NCBI GenBank assembly: GCA_014360015.1
Contig: JACIYJ010000005.1
Span: 140,122 to 204,121, forward strand
Length of the DNA stretch: 64,000 bases
Direction of reading: 5' to 3'
Origin: Candidatus Aminicenantota bacterium
GTDB lineage: Bacteria; Acidobacteriota; Aminicenantia; Aminicenantales; Saccharicenantaceae
Within the stretch, counting starts at the first letter, position 1. Each line of letters begins with the position of its first letter. Of the stretch, positions 17,008 to 27,242 are shown one piece after another. The position numbers and the translations under genes are program-made. The notes under the pieces were generated by a model that was given only the letters and a program-made list of their open reading frames with translations, did not search any database and was not told the origin of the DNA.

Positions 17008-18504
17008 ATGAGAATCGTGCTGGTTTACCCAAGTTTTCCTGATACCTTTTGGAGCTTTAGATATGCCTTAAAATTTATCTCCAAAAAGGCAACCTATCCT
17101 CCATTAGGGTTGTTGACTGTAGCGGCCATGCTTCCAAAAGATTGGAAAAAAAAACTCATAGATATGAATGTAACAAAGCTGAAAGATAAAGACCTTGAGG
17201 GAGCCGATTTCGTTTTCCTTAGTGTCATGGCCATACAAAAAGCCTCAGCCAAAGAAGTGATCAATAAATGCAAAAAAATGAATGTCAAGGTCGTTGCTGG
17301 CGGTCCTCTTTTTACCACCACCTATGAAGAGTTCGAGGACGTAGATTATCTTGTACTTAATGAGGCTGAAGTCACACTTCCACTCTTTTTAGAAGACTTG
17401 AGAAACGGACGGGCGAAACATATTTATACCTCCAAGGAATTCCCGGATATAGAAAAGGCGCCGATCCCGCTTTGGGGACTTGTCGAGATGAAAAAATATG
17501 CGAATATGTGTCTCCAATATTCACGCGGCTGTCCTTTTAATTGTGATTTTTGCGATATAACTAATCTTTTTGGACACGAGGTTCGAACAAAGAGCAAGCC
17601 TCAAATATTGGCTGAATTGGAAAGCCTCTACCTTAAAGGCTGGAGAGGCGGAGTATTTTTTGTTGATGATAACTTTATTGGAAACAGGAGGAAGCTGAAG
17701 ACTGAAATCCTGCCAGCAATAGTCGAATGGATGCGAAAAAAAAGATATCCCTTCTCTTTTAGCACTGAAACCTCTATCGATCTGGCCGACGATGAGAAAC
17801 TCAGGCAATTGATGGTTCAAGCAGGATTTAACTCAGTATTTGTCGGCATAGAGACGCCGAACGAGGAAAGTTTGTCGGAGTGCCATAAGGTTCAAAATAA
17901 AAATCGTGACTTGTTAGCTTCTGTTAAAAAAATCCAGAAATCTGGGTTACAAGTAAGCGGAGGATTTATCGTAGGATTTGATAGTGATCCACCTTCAATT
18001 TTTCAAAGGCAAATTGAATTCATCCAAAAAAGCGGCATTATCACGGCTATGGTTGGCTTATTAAATGCACCCCGGGGCACAAAACTTTATCAACGCCTGA
18101 TGAAGGAGAATAGATTGTTAAAGGATCCTTCTGGAGATAACACTGATTTTTCCATAAATTTTAGGCCTAAAATGAATTACGAAACGCTGATTAATGGCTA
18201 TAAAAAAATTGTTAAAGAAATTTACTCTCCTAAGGTTTATTATGAGCGGGTTAAAAACTACTTGAAAGAATATAAGCTACTACGAAAGTTGCATTTTCAC
18301 TTCGGACACATTCGTTTGCATTTCGGTTATTCCGGAGCCTTTTTTAAATCTGTCTGGTTTCTTGGTATAAAAGATAAAGCCAGGGCTTATTATTGGAAGC
18401 TCTTATTTTGGGCTTTCTTTAGACGCCCAAGACTACTGCCGCTGGCCATTACTTTTGGAATTTATGGCTTCCATTTTAGAAACATTTTCAAGGATAAATT
18501 GTAA
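17008..18504 (+). CDS. B12-binding radical SAM enzyme (DUF4070 type)
   Basis: Radical SAM protein of 498 residues. The N-terminal half is a cobalamin-binding-like Rossmann domain (MRIVLVYPSFPDTFW, PPLGLLTVAAMLP). The cluster motif is RGCPFNCDFCD near residue 175 (CxxxCxxC), and the C-terminal region resembles DUF4070. Relatives include methylases such as HpnP and enzymes of unknown substrate. I moved the start to ATG 17008 because AAGGAG lies 6 nt upstream; the ATG at 16990 has no ribosome site. By eye it is more A/T-rich than its neighbours, and it sits alone, so recent acquisition is possible. Confidence 0.88.
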   Translation: MRIVLVYPSFPDTFWSFRYALKFISKKATYPPLGLLTVAAMLPKDWKKKLIDMNVTKLKDKDLEGADFVFLSVMAIQKASAKEVINKCKKMNVKVVAGGPLFTTTYEEFEDVDYLVLNEAEVTLPLFLEDLRNGRAKHIYTSKEFPDIEKAPIPLWGLVEMKKYANMCLQYSRGCPFNCDFCDITNLFGHEVRTKSKPQILAELESLYLKGWRGGVFFVDDNFIGNRRKLKTEILPAIVEWMRKKRYPFSFSTETSIDLADDEKLRQLMVQAGFNSVFVGIETPNEESLSECHKVQNKNRDLLASVKKIQKSGLQVSGGFIVGFDSDPPSIFQRQIEFIQKSGIITAMVGLLNAPRGTKLYQRLMKENRLLKDPSGDNTDFSINFRPKMNYETLINGYKKIVKEIYSPKVYYERVKNYLKEYKLLRKLHFHFGHIRLHFGYSGAFFKSVWFLGIKDKARAYYWKLLFWAFFRRPRLLPLAITFGIYGFHFRNIFKDKL

Positions 18505-18536
18505 GATATTTAAGAAGAAAAATTTTTGATAGTTAA

Positions 18537-20039
18537 TCAGCGACAGTAGTAATCAATCATTTGCTGAATGGCCCGCTGGCAGACCTTACAGAATTCCACC
18601 TTTGGACTGGAAATCATCAGGCAGTAGATCATTGGTCGGTAAAGGCCTTTGGCGGAATAACCAGCACCTTCAAAAGCTCCAACTTTGTCTTCCAGGTCCC
18701 TATACCGATTGCGAACCTCTTGAATTCTGGCCTGAATGGTTTCGTCTTTATCCTGATATTTTTTCTGCAACTTCTTGATTTCCGCTTCTTTCAAGTTCTT
18801 CTTTTTAGCTTCTTCCAGAGCTTTGGTCATTTCCTGAAAATTAGCTCTTCTGTCGGCCTGGAGTTTTTCCAGCTCTTCTTTGCCATATTCGGTGGGAATT
18901 TTAACTCCAGGGGAGACCAGGTTTTTCCATTTGAGGTTCTCCGGGTCAAGAAGCGCGGTGATGTTGGGCTCAAGTGGTTCAACTCCGCGCGGGTAGAATT
19001 CGTTATAAGCAACATCTGAGGTATAGTATTCATCAGCCAGACCGGCGAAGCTGTGTCCGAATTCATGGAGAAAAACGCCTTTACTGGCAGGATGGTCGAC
19101 CGTAGTGATGCAGTAGTCATTGTAAATTCCACCACCGCCATATCTTTTGCTATTAACCAGGACAACGATGGTGTCATATGGCACCTCGGCGGCCATTTCT
19201 CGGAGTAAAAAGCCCTCTTCTGTCAGCATATAGCGGTCAAGGTCAAAGGCGTTGAAGGAAGCCTTAAGCACCGTGTTCTTGTAGGCTTTCTGCCGGGGCT
19301 CATCCATACCTCGTTCAGCCGAGGCTCGAAAAACACCGTAGATGTTGAATTTATCCTGGTTGCTTTTGTAAGGTTCCGTTTCAAACAGATAGCCGGTAAA
19401 TCTTTTTACGTCGCCGACAAACTTATCCCTGTCTTCGGCAGTATATCCTTCGGCCAGAAATACCAGGTCTACTTTTTCCTGTGGGTCGCCTCTTTTCTTC
19501 ACTTCGAAGATGTAATCACCTGTTTTATTGCTCTCTTTAATGTGATGATAATCATCCGGGTCAATGGTTTCGATGGTCAGAGGATGCAGAATGTTCTTTC
19601 TGTCTCTGACTTCAAAGACTAAATTAACCGGTCTCTTGGGCCAGGGGATGCGGATGGCTCGCTGAAAAACTTTTTTCACGCCGTTTAAGGCCGGAGTCGT
19701 TGTCTTGTACTCACCAAACTGACAATCAAAACCATTGGCATAGATGAGTTTGTTGCTGGCAACTTCATAGACTTTGATGAAGTAATGACCGTAATTGAAC
19801 GGATTGGTCAGGTTGGTCTTACTTTCAGGCCAGAGGTCTTCCTGATAAATGCTCTGGATAATGATACTTTCTTCCTTAGCGTCGCCAACCATGTAGAAAT
19901 TAATCCGCATGGCTTTGTTCAGAAAATAATCCTCAAATTTTATAGGGTCCTGACTCCAGGCAGGAAAAGAGGAAAGAAAAAAGAGAAAGACGAATAAAAC
20001 TGGAATTAAATTAAATAATTTTTTTTGGCCCTTGCCCAT
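18537..20039 (-). CDS. Exported M64-family metallopeptidase
   Basis: Predicted secreted peptidase of 500 residues, related to Clostridium ramosum IgA protease (M64). It has a signal peptide (hydrophobic 10-28, ending PAWSQ), an M64 N-terminal beta domain, then the catalytic domain starting VDLVFLAEGYTAEDRDKFVG. The zinc motif FLHEFGHSFAGLADEYY is near residue 325. An unusual charged helical insert (about 395-450, rich in Glu, Lys and Gln) precedes the C-terminal MIYCLMISSPKVEFCKVC. Immunoglobulin is an unlikely substrate in an environmental bacterium. Stands alone, converging with the radical SAM gene. Confidence 0.88.
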   Translation of the reverse strand: MGKGQKKLFNLIPVLFVFLFFLSSFPAWSQDPIKFEDYFLNKAMRINFYMVGDAKEESIIIQSIYQEDLWPESKTNLTNPFNYGHYFIKVYEVASNKLIYANGFDCQFGEYKTTTPALNGVKKVFQRAIRIPWPKRPVNLVFEVRDRKNILHPLTIETIDPDDYHHIKESNKTGDYIFEVKKRGDPQEKVDLVFLAEGYTAEDRDKFVGDVKRFTGYLFETEPYKSNQDKFNIYGVFRASAERGMDEPRQKAYKNTVLKASFNAFDLDRYMLTEEGFLLREMAAEVPYDTIVVLVNSKRYGGGGIYNDYCITTVDHPASKGVFLHEFGHSFAGLADEYYTSDVAYNEFYPRGVEPLEPNITALLDPENLKWKNLVSPGVKIPTEYGKEELEKLQADRRANFQEMTKALEEAKKKNLKEAEIKKLQKKYQDKDETIQARIQEVRNRYRDLEDKVGAFEGAGYSAKGLYRPMIYCLMISSPKVEFCKVCQRAIQQMIDYYCR

Positions 20040-20127
20040 TTTAATACCTCCGTCTATATTTGTTTATGTTATTCATTTCCAGAAATACCTGGCGAAACTA
20101 TATTGTAAAGGGTCATTCAATACTGAT

Positions 20128-23100
20128 TTATTTTTCCCTGATGAGTAGCAGCCAGCCTTTGCCCGACTCAACCGGGATGGTTTCGTCAGGGCGGAATGCT
20201 CTGCCTGGCTGAAAATTCTCTATAGCCGGGGCTTCGATGATAGCCTTCTTCGGGTCAAGGCCCAGCTTCTTCCAGTCAACAATCAGACGGCAATTTTCGG
20301 CTTTTTCAGACCAGCTGGCCAGAGCCACCATAGCCCTTCCTTTTTTCCGGTAAACAGTAGCCAGAACTTCAGGCTTATCTGTTTTCACCGGGCAATTCGG
20401 TGACCAGTAGCCGAGCATTTCCGCTTCTTTTATCCCAAATTCATCCCAGACCTTCCACAGCGGTCGTGGATCACCGGCCCAGGGCAGTCTGGCGGTCATG
20501 CCGTAAATCATCCCGCGCCAGGGATTGCCACCTTTCTCCAGCATTTCACCCATCAGGCCAAAAGGAATTCCGGAAATTTCAATCAGCCAGTAATCAGGCT
20601 TGCTGTTGTAATCAAAATATTCACCAAACCACAGCCGGTCAATGTAGGGAAAATGCTCGAGATAGAGATTAGCGCTTGAAGCAAAGCCATCGCGCGGATT
20701 GTACTGGTTGGCGGAATGCAGGTCAATCAGAGCACCTGGCCGGTAACGTTCCAGCACCTTGCGGACTCTTTTCATAGTCACCCGGTCAAAAGCCACATCG
20801 TCAATGTACAAACCATCTATTCCCACGTGCTGACACAACCAGGCCAGACCTTCCACATAATAATTATGCCAGCGGGACATACCGCTGTTGATAATGGCTG
20901 CATCCTTGAGCTCCGGGACAAACCAGCCAGCTATATAACCTGAATGCAGATGCTCCTGCAGCCAGGAATAGCCACCTCGGGGTCCATCAGTAAAAATTTC
21001 GTGGTTAAGGCTCTCTAAAGCAAATAGCTCGGCGGCTCGGTTGGAGAGCTCGCGGATGGTGTAATAGATTTTGACTTTCATTCCGCGTTGATGAGCTTCC
21101 TCAATATAAGCTTTCATCCTGTCCGGTCGCAAGAAGGGATAATTAATGAAAGGATTAATTTCAGTCGCGTGGTGAACATTGATGACGTTGGCACCGGTGG
21201 CCGCGATTTCTTCAACCGGTTTAAACCCATGATAATAGCGCTCGGAAAAATGCTTACCGGGGTTTATAGGCTTGAATGGCGTTAGCAGTAAATTGAAATT
21301 AAAATGTAACGTTTCACCTTTTTTAATCTTTCTTGCACCGCTGGCTGCCGTGAAGACCACCTGCCTTTCTTTTTTATTCTTTTTCAACACTTCTTTTACC
21401 GAGACCCAGCCTTTGCCCTCGTTCCACCAGGAAGGCGGCAGGTTAAGCGGCTTAAGCTGGTAGAAATTGGTGTTTAGGGGCCGCGAATAATTTTCAGCCC
21501 GGAGCTGGCACTGGAGTCCAGCATTAACCGTGCCTATCCATAGGGCGTCCTGATTTTTACTACGGTCCCATGTCCAGGAAAAAGCCGGTGGTCGGACTCC
21601 ACCTTTAAAACCAAGCCCCATCATATAATGTGAAGCTTCTTCCCGGAAGGGAATTACCAGTCTGATATCATCAACTTCTGAATCGGACTGAGCTTCAACT
21701 TTTATTTTGAATTCCACATGGCCGTCAAATTCCATCCGGCCGTTGACTTCAACCGTCAGGCTGAGAGCTGGAATTTCGCTGACTGCCTGCCAGCAGACTG
21801 TTCCCGGCGTTTTTTTGATGAAAGAGAATGATTTGGTTTTCCAGGTCTGGGGCAGGCCTGAGTAATTTCTGAAGATAAGCTCAAAGGGCCCATCGAGCAG
21901 GTCAGTTGAGGTCGTGGTTATGGTCGTGACTTCAGGATTAAAGAAGCTCTGGATTCTTTCGGGCAGGCCGTTTTTTCCAAGGGTCAGACTGCGTCCCAGA
22001 CATTTTATTGTTCGACCTTTAACCTCAAGCGGAGTGAATGGCTGGACAACTTCATCGTCCACGGCTAAAAGTGAATTCAGCCAGCGAAGACGCGTTAGAC
22101 GCCAGAGCTCGGAATCGCCGGCATCAGCCAGAACTTCATCAGTTATCTTGATTTTAAGGCCGATTCTTCTGGTCGGAGTGTTTTGAGCCGACACCTCTAC
22201 GAAGCCTTCATAATCACCTGGCATAATGTCTTTGGGGATTTGAATTCCGCACCACAATGGCTGAATTTTTCCCCGTTCAATGTTCAGTTCTTTTTCAAAG
22301 GGTTGTCCATCCCAGCCTGTACCGCCGAGGTTAAAGCAGGTAAATTCACCGGCTTTAATGATTTGAGAAGAGCCGACATTTTTCAGATCTGAGAACGCGA
22401 CTCTTATTTTCTCCAGTTTTTCCTTGAAAGCAAAAATACCCAGCTGGAAAACAAAATATTCACCACGGGCCGCCTGAGCTTCGAAAATTGTCCTGGGACC
22501 TGTTTCCACCCAACGGAGCGGAATGAAATCGAACATCCTGATGGGGTGCTCCCGGTCTTCAGGGAAAATCAGAAAAGGTTCGTTCCGATTCTGGTCGATG
22601 ATTTTCCAGGTTTCTTCAGAGGTGGCGATAACTTCCATCGGATAAAAGCTGCTGAACTCATCCATAGTTTCAAAGGCAAGAAGCTGGGCCCGGGGAAAGG
22701 CAGAAGGGTTAAATCCGCTGAGAAGGTCAACTCTCAAGCCATTGCGCAGCAGCCAGCCTGGCTCGGGCTGATAATCAGCCGGAAGGTAGGTGACCTTCGG
22801 ATAATTACGGCCTTCTATTCTATACGGCATATAATAAATGAAATAGTCGCCGGGAGCATTCAGAGCCTGAAAGACGAAGTCCCCGTAATCATTATTGACA
22901 GCCACCGGAAAAACATTGTTGATGATTTCGTTGGTTCTGGCTTCAACCACTAAGACCTTCTTTTTTTCAGGGGCTGAGTCAGGACGCCTCCAGGGGAGAT
23001 GAACATAGACCGCATCTGCTTTCTGTTTGACTCTGACTATGGCCCGGTGATTCCCGAGTCCAGAATCCGGGTTCCAGGGAGATGAGGCTACTCGATATGG

Positions 23101-23274
23101 GTATTTCTCTTCAGTTTGAGCAGTGCCGGGAGCAACGGTCAGGAGCGCGAAGCTTATGATGAGTAGAAAAAGTCTAGATCCGATATTTTGCCAGTTACTA
23201 AAAAAACGAGGAAACAATAAATATTTAAAATGATTTGAAAATTGAATTCTTTTCTGGCGAATTTTCTTAAACAT
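20128..23274 (-). CDS. Exported glycoside-hydrolase-like protein (DUF6067 type)
   Basis: Large secreted protein of 1048 residues. After a hydrophobic export segment (about 34-52, ending PGTAQ) come beta-sandwich domains and then a TIM-barrel-like half beginning near HGFKPVEEIAATGANVINVHH. GIDGLYIDDVAFDR near residue 790 supplies the likely catalytic acidic residues, and a small C-terminal beta domain closes it. The layout matches predicted hydrolases of DUF6067 type; the sugar substrate is unknown. Start moved to ATG 23272-23274 because GAGGAG lies 5 nt upstream; the 38-codon longer reading has no ribosome site. Divergent from the VPS10-type gene. Confidence 0.75.
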   Translation of the reverse strand: MFKKIRQKRIQFSNHFKYLLFPRFFSNWQNIGSRLFLLIISFALLTVAPGTAQTEEKYPYRVASSPWNPDSGLGNHRAIVRVKQKADAVYVHLPWRRPDSAPEKKKVLVVEARTNEIINNVFPVAVNNDYGDFVFQALNAPGDYFIYYMPYRIEGRNYPKVTYLPADYQPEPGWLLRNGLRVDLLSGFNPSAFPRAQLLAFETMDEFSSFYPMEVIATSEETWKIIDQNRNEPFLIFPEDREHPIRMFDFIPLRWVETGPRTIFEAQAARGEYFVFQLGIFAFKEKLEKIRVAFSDLKNVGSSQIIKAGEFTCFNLGGTGWDGQPFEKELNIERGKIQPLWCGIQIPKDIMPGDYEGFVEVSAQNTPTRRIGLKIKITDEVLADAGDSELWRLTRLRWLNSLLAVDDEVVQPFTPLEVKGRTIKCLGRSLTLGKNGLPERIQSFFNPEVTTITTTSTDLLDGPFELIFRNYSGLPQTWKTKSFSFIKKTPGTVCWQAVSEIPALSLTVEVNGRMEFDGHVEFKIKVEAQSDSEVDDIRLVIPFREEASHYMMGLGFKGGVRPPAFSWTWDRSKNQDALWIGTVNAGLQCQLRAENYSRPLNTNFYQLKPLNLPPSWWNEGKGWVSVKEVLKKNKKERQVVFTAASGARKIKKGETLHFNFNLLLTPFKPINPGKHFSERYYHGFKPVEEIAATGANVINVHHATEINPFINYPFLRPDRMKAYIEEAHQRGMKVKIYYTIRELSNRAAELFALESLNHEIFTDGPRGGYSWLQEHLHSGYIAGWFVPELKDAAIINSGMSRWHNYYVEGLAWLCQHVGIDGLYIDDVAFDRVTMKRVRKVLERYRPGALIDLHSANQYNPRDGFASSANLYLEHFPYIDRLWFGEYFDYNSKPDYWLIEISGIPFGLMGEMLEKGGNPWRGMIYGMTARLPWAGDPRPLWKVWDEFGIKEAEMLGYWSPNCPVKTDKPEVLATVYRKKGRAMVALASWSEKAENCRLIVDWKKLGLDPKKAIIEAPAIENFQPGRAFRPDETIPVESGKGWLLLIREK

Positions 23275-23513
23275 TTCTGCTCCTCTAAAATTAATATTTG
23301 CCTTCCCACCAATATAATGCTTGTTCAGGCATAAAAATTCAATTTCTGGTTTTTTGATTTTTACTTTTTTGTTGGCTGGATTTTCCATTTCTCTTCTTTT
23401 GAGTTAAGGCACTGTTTCCGATCGGTTGTTTGATAATTTTTTGGGAAGAAAAAAATTTTTTCCCCGTCAAAAATTTAAAATTAATGATGAGCTTTATAAA
23501 GGAAGGAGGCGTT

Positions 23514-26500
23514 ATGAAAAAAGGGTTCAGCGGTCCGTTAATCATGGTATTTTTACTCTTGATCGCTGGTATGACCGGCCTTCTGGCTCAAAGCAAAATT
23601 CCTGCTGATATTTTTAAGGGAATTAAGGCCAGAAGCATTGGTCCAGCCAACATGAGCGGCAGAATTGGGGCAATTGAAGCGGTGTCTTTAGACCCGAGAA
23701 TCATCTATGTCGGAGGAGCAGCTGGCGGAGTCTGGAAGTCTGTTGACGGCGGCCTGACCTGGAAACCGATTTTTGATGATCAGCCCGTTGCTTCTATCGG
23801 CGCCATCGCAGTTTACCAGAAAAACCCGAACATCATCTGGGTTGGCACCGGTGAAGCCGCGCCGCGAAATTCAGTCAGCGTCGGCCGTGGTGTTTATCGT
23901 TCACTCGATGGTGGTAAAACCTGGCAGTTTATGGGGCTGGAGAAAACAGAGAGAATCTCTGAAATTATCATTCATCCAGATAATCCTGATGTAGTCCTGG
24001 TTGGAGCTCTTGGGGCTACCTGGGGTGATAGCCAGGAAAGGGGTGTCTATAAAACTATTGATGGCGGCAGGACCTGGAAAAAAGTGCTTTATGTGAATGA
24101 AAAGACAGGCGTGGCTGATATGGCCGTTGACCCATCTGACCCCAACCATATTATTGTTGCCATGTGGGAATATCGCCGCTATCCCTGGTTTTTTGTTTCA
24201 GGGGGCCCGGGCAGCGGGATTTATGTCACCCGTGACGGCGGTGAGACCTGGGCTAAGCTGACTGAGAAAAATGGGTTACCTTCAGGCGAGCTCGGACGCT
24301 GCGGAATTGCCTTTGCCACCAACAAACCTGAAATTGTTTATGCTCTGATCGAAGCTAAGAAAAATGGCTTTTATCGTTCAACCGATGGTGGAGAAACCTG
24401 GACCTTAGTCAACAGCGAAGCTGATATTCACAACCGCCCGTTTTATTACAGCCGGGTTTTTGTCAATCCGGTCAATGAAAACATTGTCTATCTTTGCCAG
24501 ACACAGCTCCGGGTCAGTGAAGATGGTGGAAAAACTTTTCGGCCGCTGACTGCCTTCAATCAGGCCCATTCTGATTTTCATGCGATGTGGATCAGTCCGG
24601 ATGGCGAGACTCTGATCGTCGGAAATGATGGCGGTGTGGTCATCAGCCACAATCGCGGTTAGACCTGGCGATTTGTGGAGAATCTGCCACTCGGTCAGTT
24701 CTACCATATCAACTATGATCTGCAGATTCCCTACAACGTCTATGGCGGCCTTCAGGATAATGGGACCTGGGTCGGCCCGGCTTATGTCCTTACTGAAGGA
24801 GCTATATATCAATATCACTGGAAAAATGTCGGCGGTGGCGATGGCTTTGATGCGGCTCCGGACCCCGAGAAACCTGGTTGCGGTTACGGCATGTCTCAGG
24901 GTGGTAATCTTTATTATTTTGATATAAATACTGGAACGACCCGGGCGGCAGTACCAACCGAATCCGAAGTTAAACATCGCTTTAACTGGAATGCTGGCTT
25001 TGCCGTTGACCCGTTTCACCCGTCGACCATCTATCTGGGCAGCCAGTTCGTTCACAGGAGTCGTGATAAAGGCAGGACCTGGGAAATAATTTCGCCCGAC
25101 CTTACCACCAACGACCCAGAGAAACAGAGACAGAGCGAAAGCGGGGGGTTGACCCTTGATGTCAGTAACGCTGAAAATTATTGCACCATTCTCAGTATCG
25201 CTCCCAGTCCGGTAAAAGAAGGAGTGATCTGGGTTGGCACCGACGATGGTAATGTCCAACTGACCCGGGATGGCGGCAAAACCTGGGAGTTAGTGTCCAG
25301 AGCATTGACCACAGGGAAAAAGCCCCTGGTTCCTGCGGGCGCGGCTGTGCCTCATATCAAGCCTTCTCATTTTGATGAAGCCACAGCCTATGTGATCTTT
25401 GACGACCATATGCGGTCAAACTTTACTCCATACCTTTTTGTCACCCATGATTATGGCAAAACCTGGAAAAGTCTGGTTACTCCGGAAATTGAGGGTTATT
25501 GTCGGGCCATTGAAGAAGACCCGGTCAAGAAGGACCTTCTTTTCTTAGGAACCGAGTTTGGACTCTATGTCAGCCTGAACGGCGGCCAGAACTGGTTTAA
25601 ATGGACAAACGGTTTCCCCACCTGCCCGGTCTACGACATAGCTGTTCATCCGCGAGAAAACGATCTGGTGGTGGCTACTCATGGTCGGTCAATTTATATT
25701 ATAGATGACATCTCGCCACTTCGGGAACTCACAGATGAAATTCTGAAGAAAAAACTGCATCTGTTCAAAGTCAACGATGCTTTTCAATTTATCACTGGTA
25801 GGATGAGTTCTTACATGAGCCCGGGTGACGGGGTGTTTGTCGGTGAGAATAAACCATTCGGGGCCTGCATCACTTATTACCTGATTCCGTCAGAAAAGAA
25901 AGGGGAAGAAACACCGGCTTCAGAAATGCCTCAGCTGCAGGAAAGGATGGCTCAATTTGCCCGGAGAAGCGGTATGGATATTTCTGCTATGAGGCAGATG
26001 ATAATGGGTAGAGGTCGGGTCTCCATCACCATTCTTGACAGTCAGGGCAGAGTGGTCAGGCAGATGAACGGTCCTGAAGAAAAAGGAATAAACCGGGTTT
26101 ATTGGGACTTCCGGGAAGTTGAGCCCACTCCCAACTCTGATGAACCGGGTGGAGCCCAGATTAGACAACAGACAGCGCCCCTGGGCTTCTTTGGCAGGCG
26201 TGGTGGGATAACCGTTCTTCCCGGAACTTACACGGTAAAAATCAAATACGAAGACCAAGAAGTTAGTCAGAGTTTTGAAGTCAAACCTGACCCAAGGTTG
26301 AAAATTGACCTGGAAGTGCTGAAGACCAATTACGAGAGAGCTAAGGAAGCCCAGAGACTGTTGCGGATTGTCCAGATGGCCAGCCAGAGGTTGCAGCAGA
26401 CAGAAAGAGCTTTGCAAACAATAAGAGAGTTTGCTCGCAGCCAGCGCAACCAGAAACTTATGGAGTCAATGAAAAATGTCTCAGAAGTGGAAAAGAAACT

Positions 26501-26792
26501 TAAAGAGCTAACTGAAACACTGAACCCGACTCCGCCCCGACAGGGTATGGCTGATAGGTCTTCCGGGTTGATGTTCCAGGTGATGAGTGCTGTTTCAGGT
26601 GTCAGCGGTGCCGGTTATGAGCCGATTACCCAGCCGGCCAAGGTCAAATATGACCGGGTTAAAGTTAAGCTTAGCGAATTTTTGAACAGAGTGAATGATT
26701 TCTACCAGAAAGATGTGGCTGAACTCAATAAAACTTTGCAGCAAGTCGGTTTTACTCTGTTGCCGGGATATCCTCCTTTGAAGATTGAGTAA
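23514..26792 (+). pseudogene. Sortilin/VPS10-type beta-propeller gene split by one in-frame amber codon
   Basis: An exported beta-propeller protein (BNR/Asp-box repeats) that would be about 1092 residues. A signal peptide (ending GLLAQ) and AGGAGG precede ATG 23514. Asp-box motifs such as DGGKTWQF, DGGRTWKK, DGGETWAK and DGGKTWEL recur through both halves, followed by a C-terminal immunoglobulin-like domain (LPGTYTVKIKYEDQ) and a helical tail. TAG at 24660-24662 interrupts one Asp-box (HNRG-stop-TWRF). The frame continues unbroken for 2.1 kb afterwards, so there is no other damage. It could be a recent nonsense mutation, a sequencing error, or readthrough. Such proteins are abundant in peptide-degrading bacteria, sometimes annotated as glycosyl hydrolases. 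Confidence 0.85.
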
Positions 26793-26855
26793 AGCAGAGG
26801 GATGATAAATTACCCGAGTCAGGAATTTATTTAATTAAAAGAGACTGGTCAAATG

Positions 26856-26890
26856 AAGGGGGCGACTTATCCGGTCGCCCCTTTCTATTA
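26856..26890 (+). terminator. Rho-independent terminator after the VPS10-type gene
   Basis: GGGGCGAC (26859-26866) and GTCGCCCC (26874-26881) form a perfect 8-bp stem with a 7-nt loop, followed by TTTCTATTAATTTT. Confidence 0.75.
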
Positions 26891-27242
26891 ATTTTAAGTT
26901 TCACCTCAGAGCCCAAGTCCAGATGAAATTTCTGACTGAATAATTTTCAGTGATATTGATTTGACCTCATCAGCTAAAAATCTGGGTTTATGTCTTGAAA
27001 ATAATTATTTGACAGGATTAAGAGCATTGACCGAAAAATAACCCGTGAACAGTTAGTGAATCAATGTAGATTAGTTTATAAATCAGATAAGAGCCAACTG
27101 GCAGGAAGAAATGCCGGCCGGAATAGGGTTGCCGGAGGCGAGTGATTGAGATATGTTCTGGGTAACAAGTTTGGCTGAAAGTTGCTTGAATTTATAAAAA
27201 TTAATAAAATTCAATATAACAATTTACCGAAGGAGGCTCAGA
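26891..27242. other. Gene-free stretch
   Basis: About 350 nt of mostly A/T-rich sequence. I see no open frame with a ribosome site, no tRNA and no strong hairpin. The last 20 nt carry the GGAGG ribosome site of the next gene. Confidence 0.6.

Noticed and set aside
24660..24662. Genome-wide reassignment of TAG as a sense codon
   Set aside because: Other genes here end in TAG at sensible places, and prfA (reads UAG) is present and intact.
24405..25259. 284-codon open frame on the minus strand inside the VPS10-type gene
   Set aside because: Antisense to a repeat-rich coding frame that carries clear Asp-box motifs; no domain of its own.
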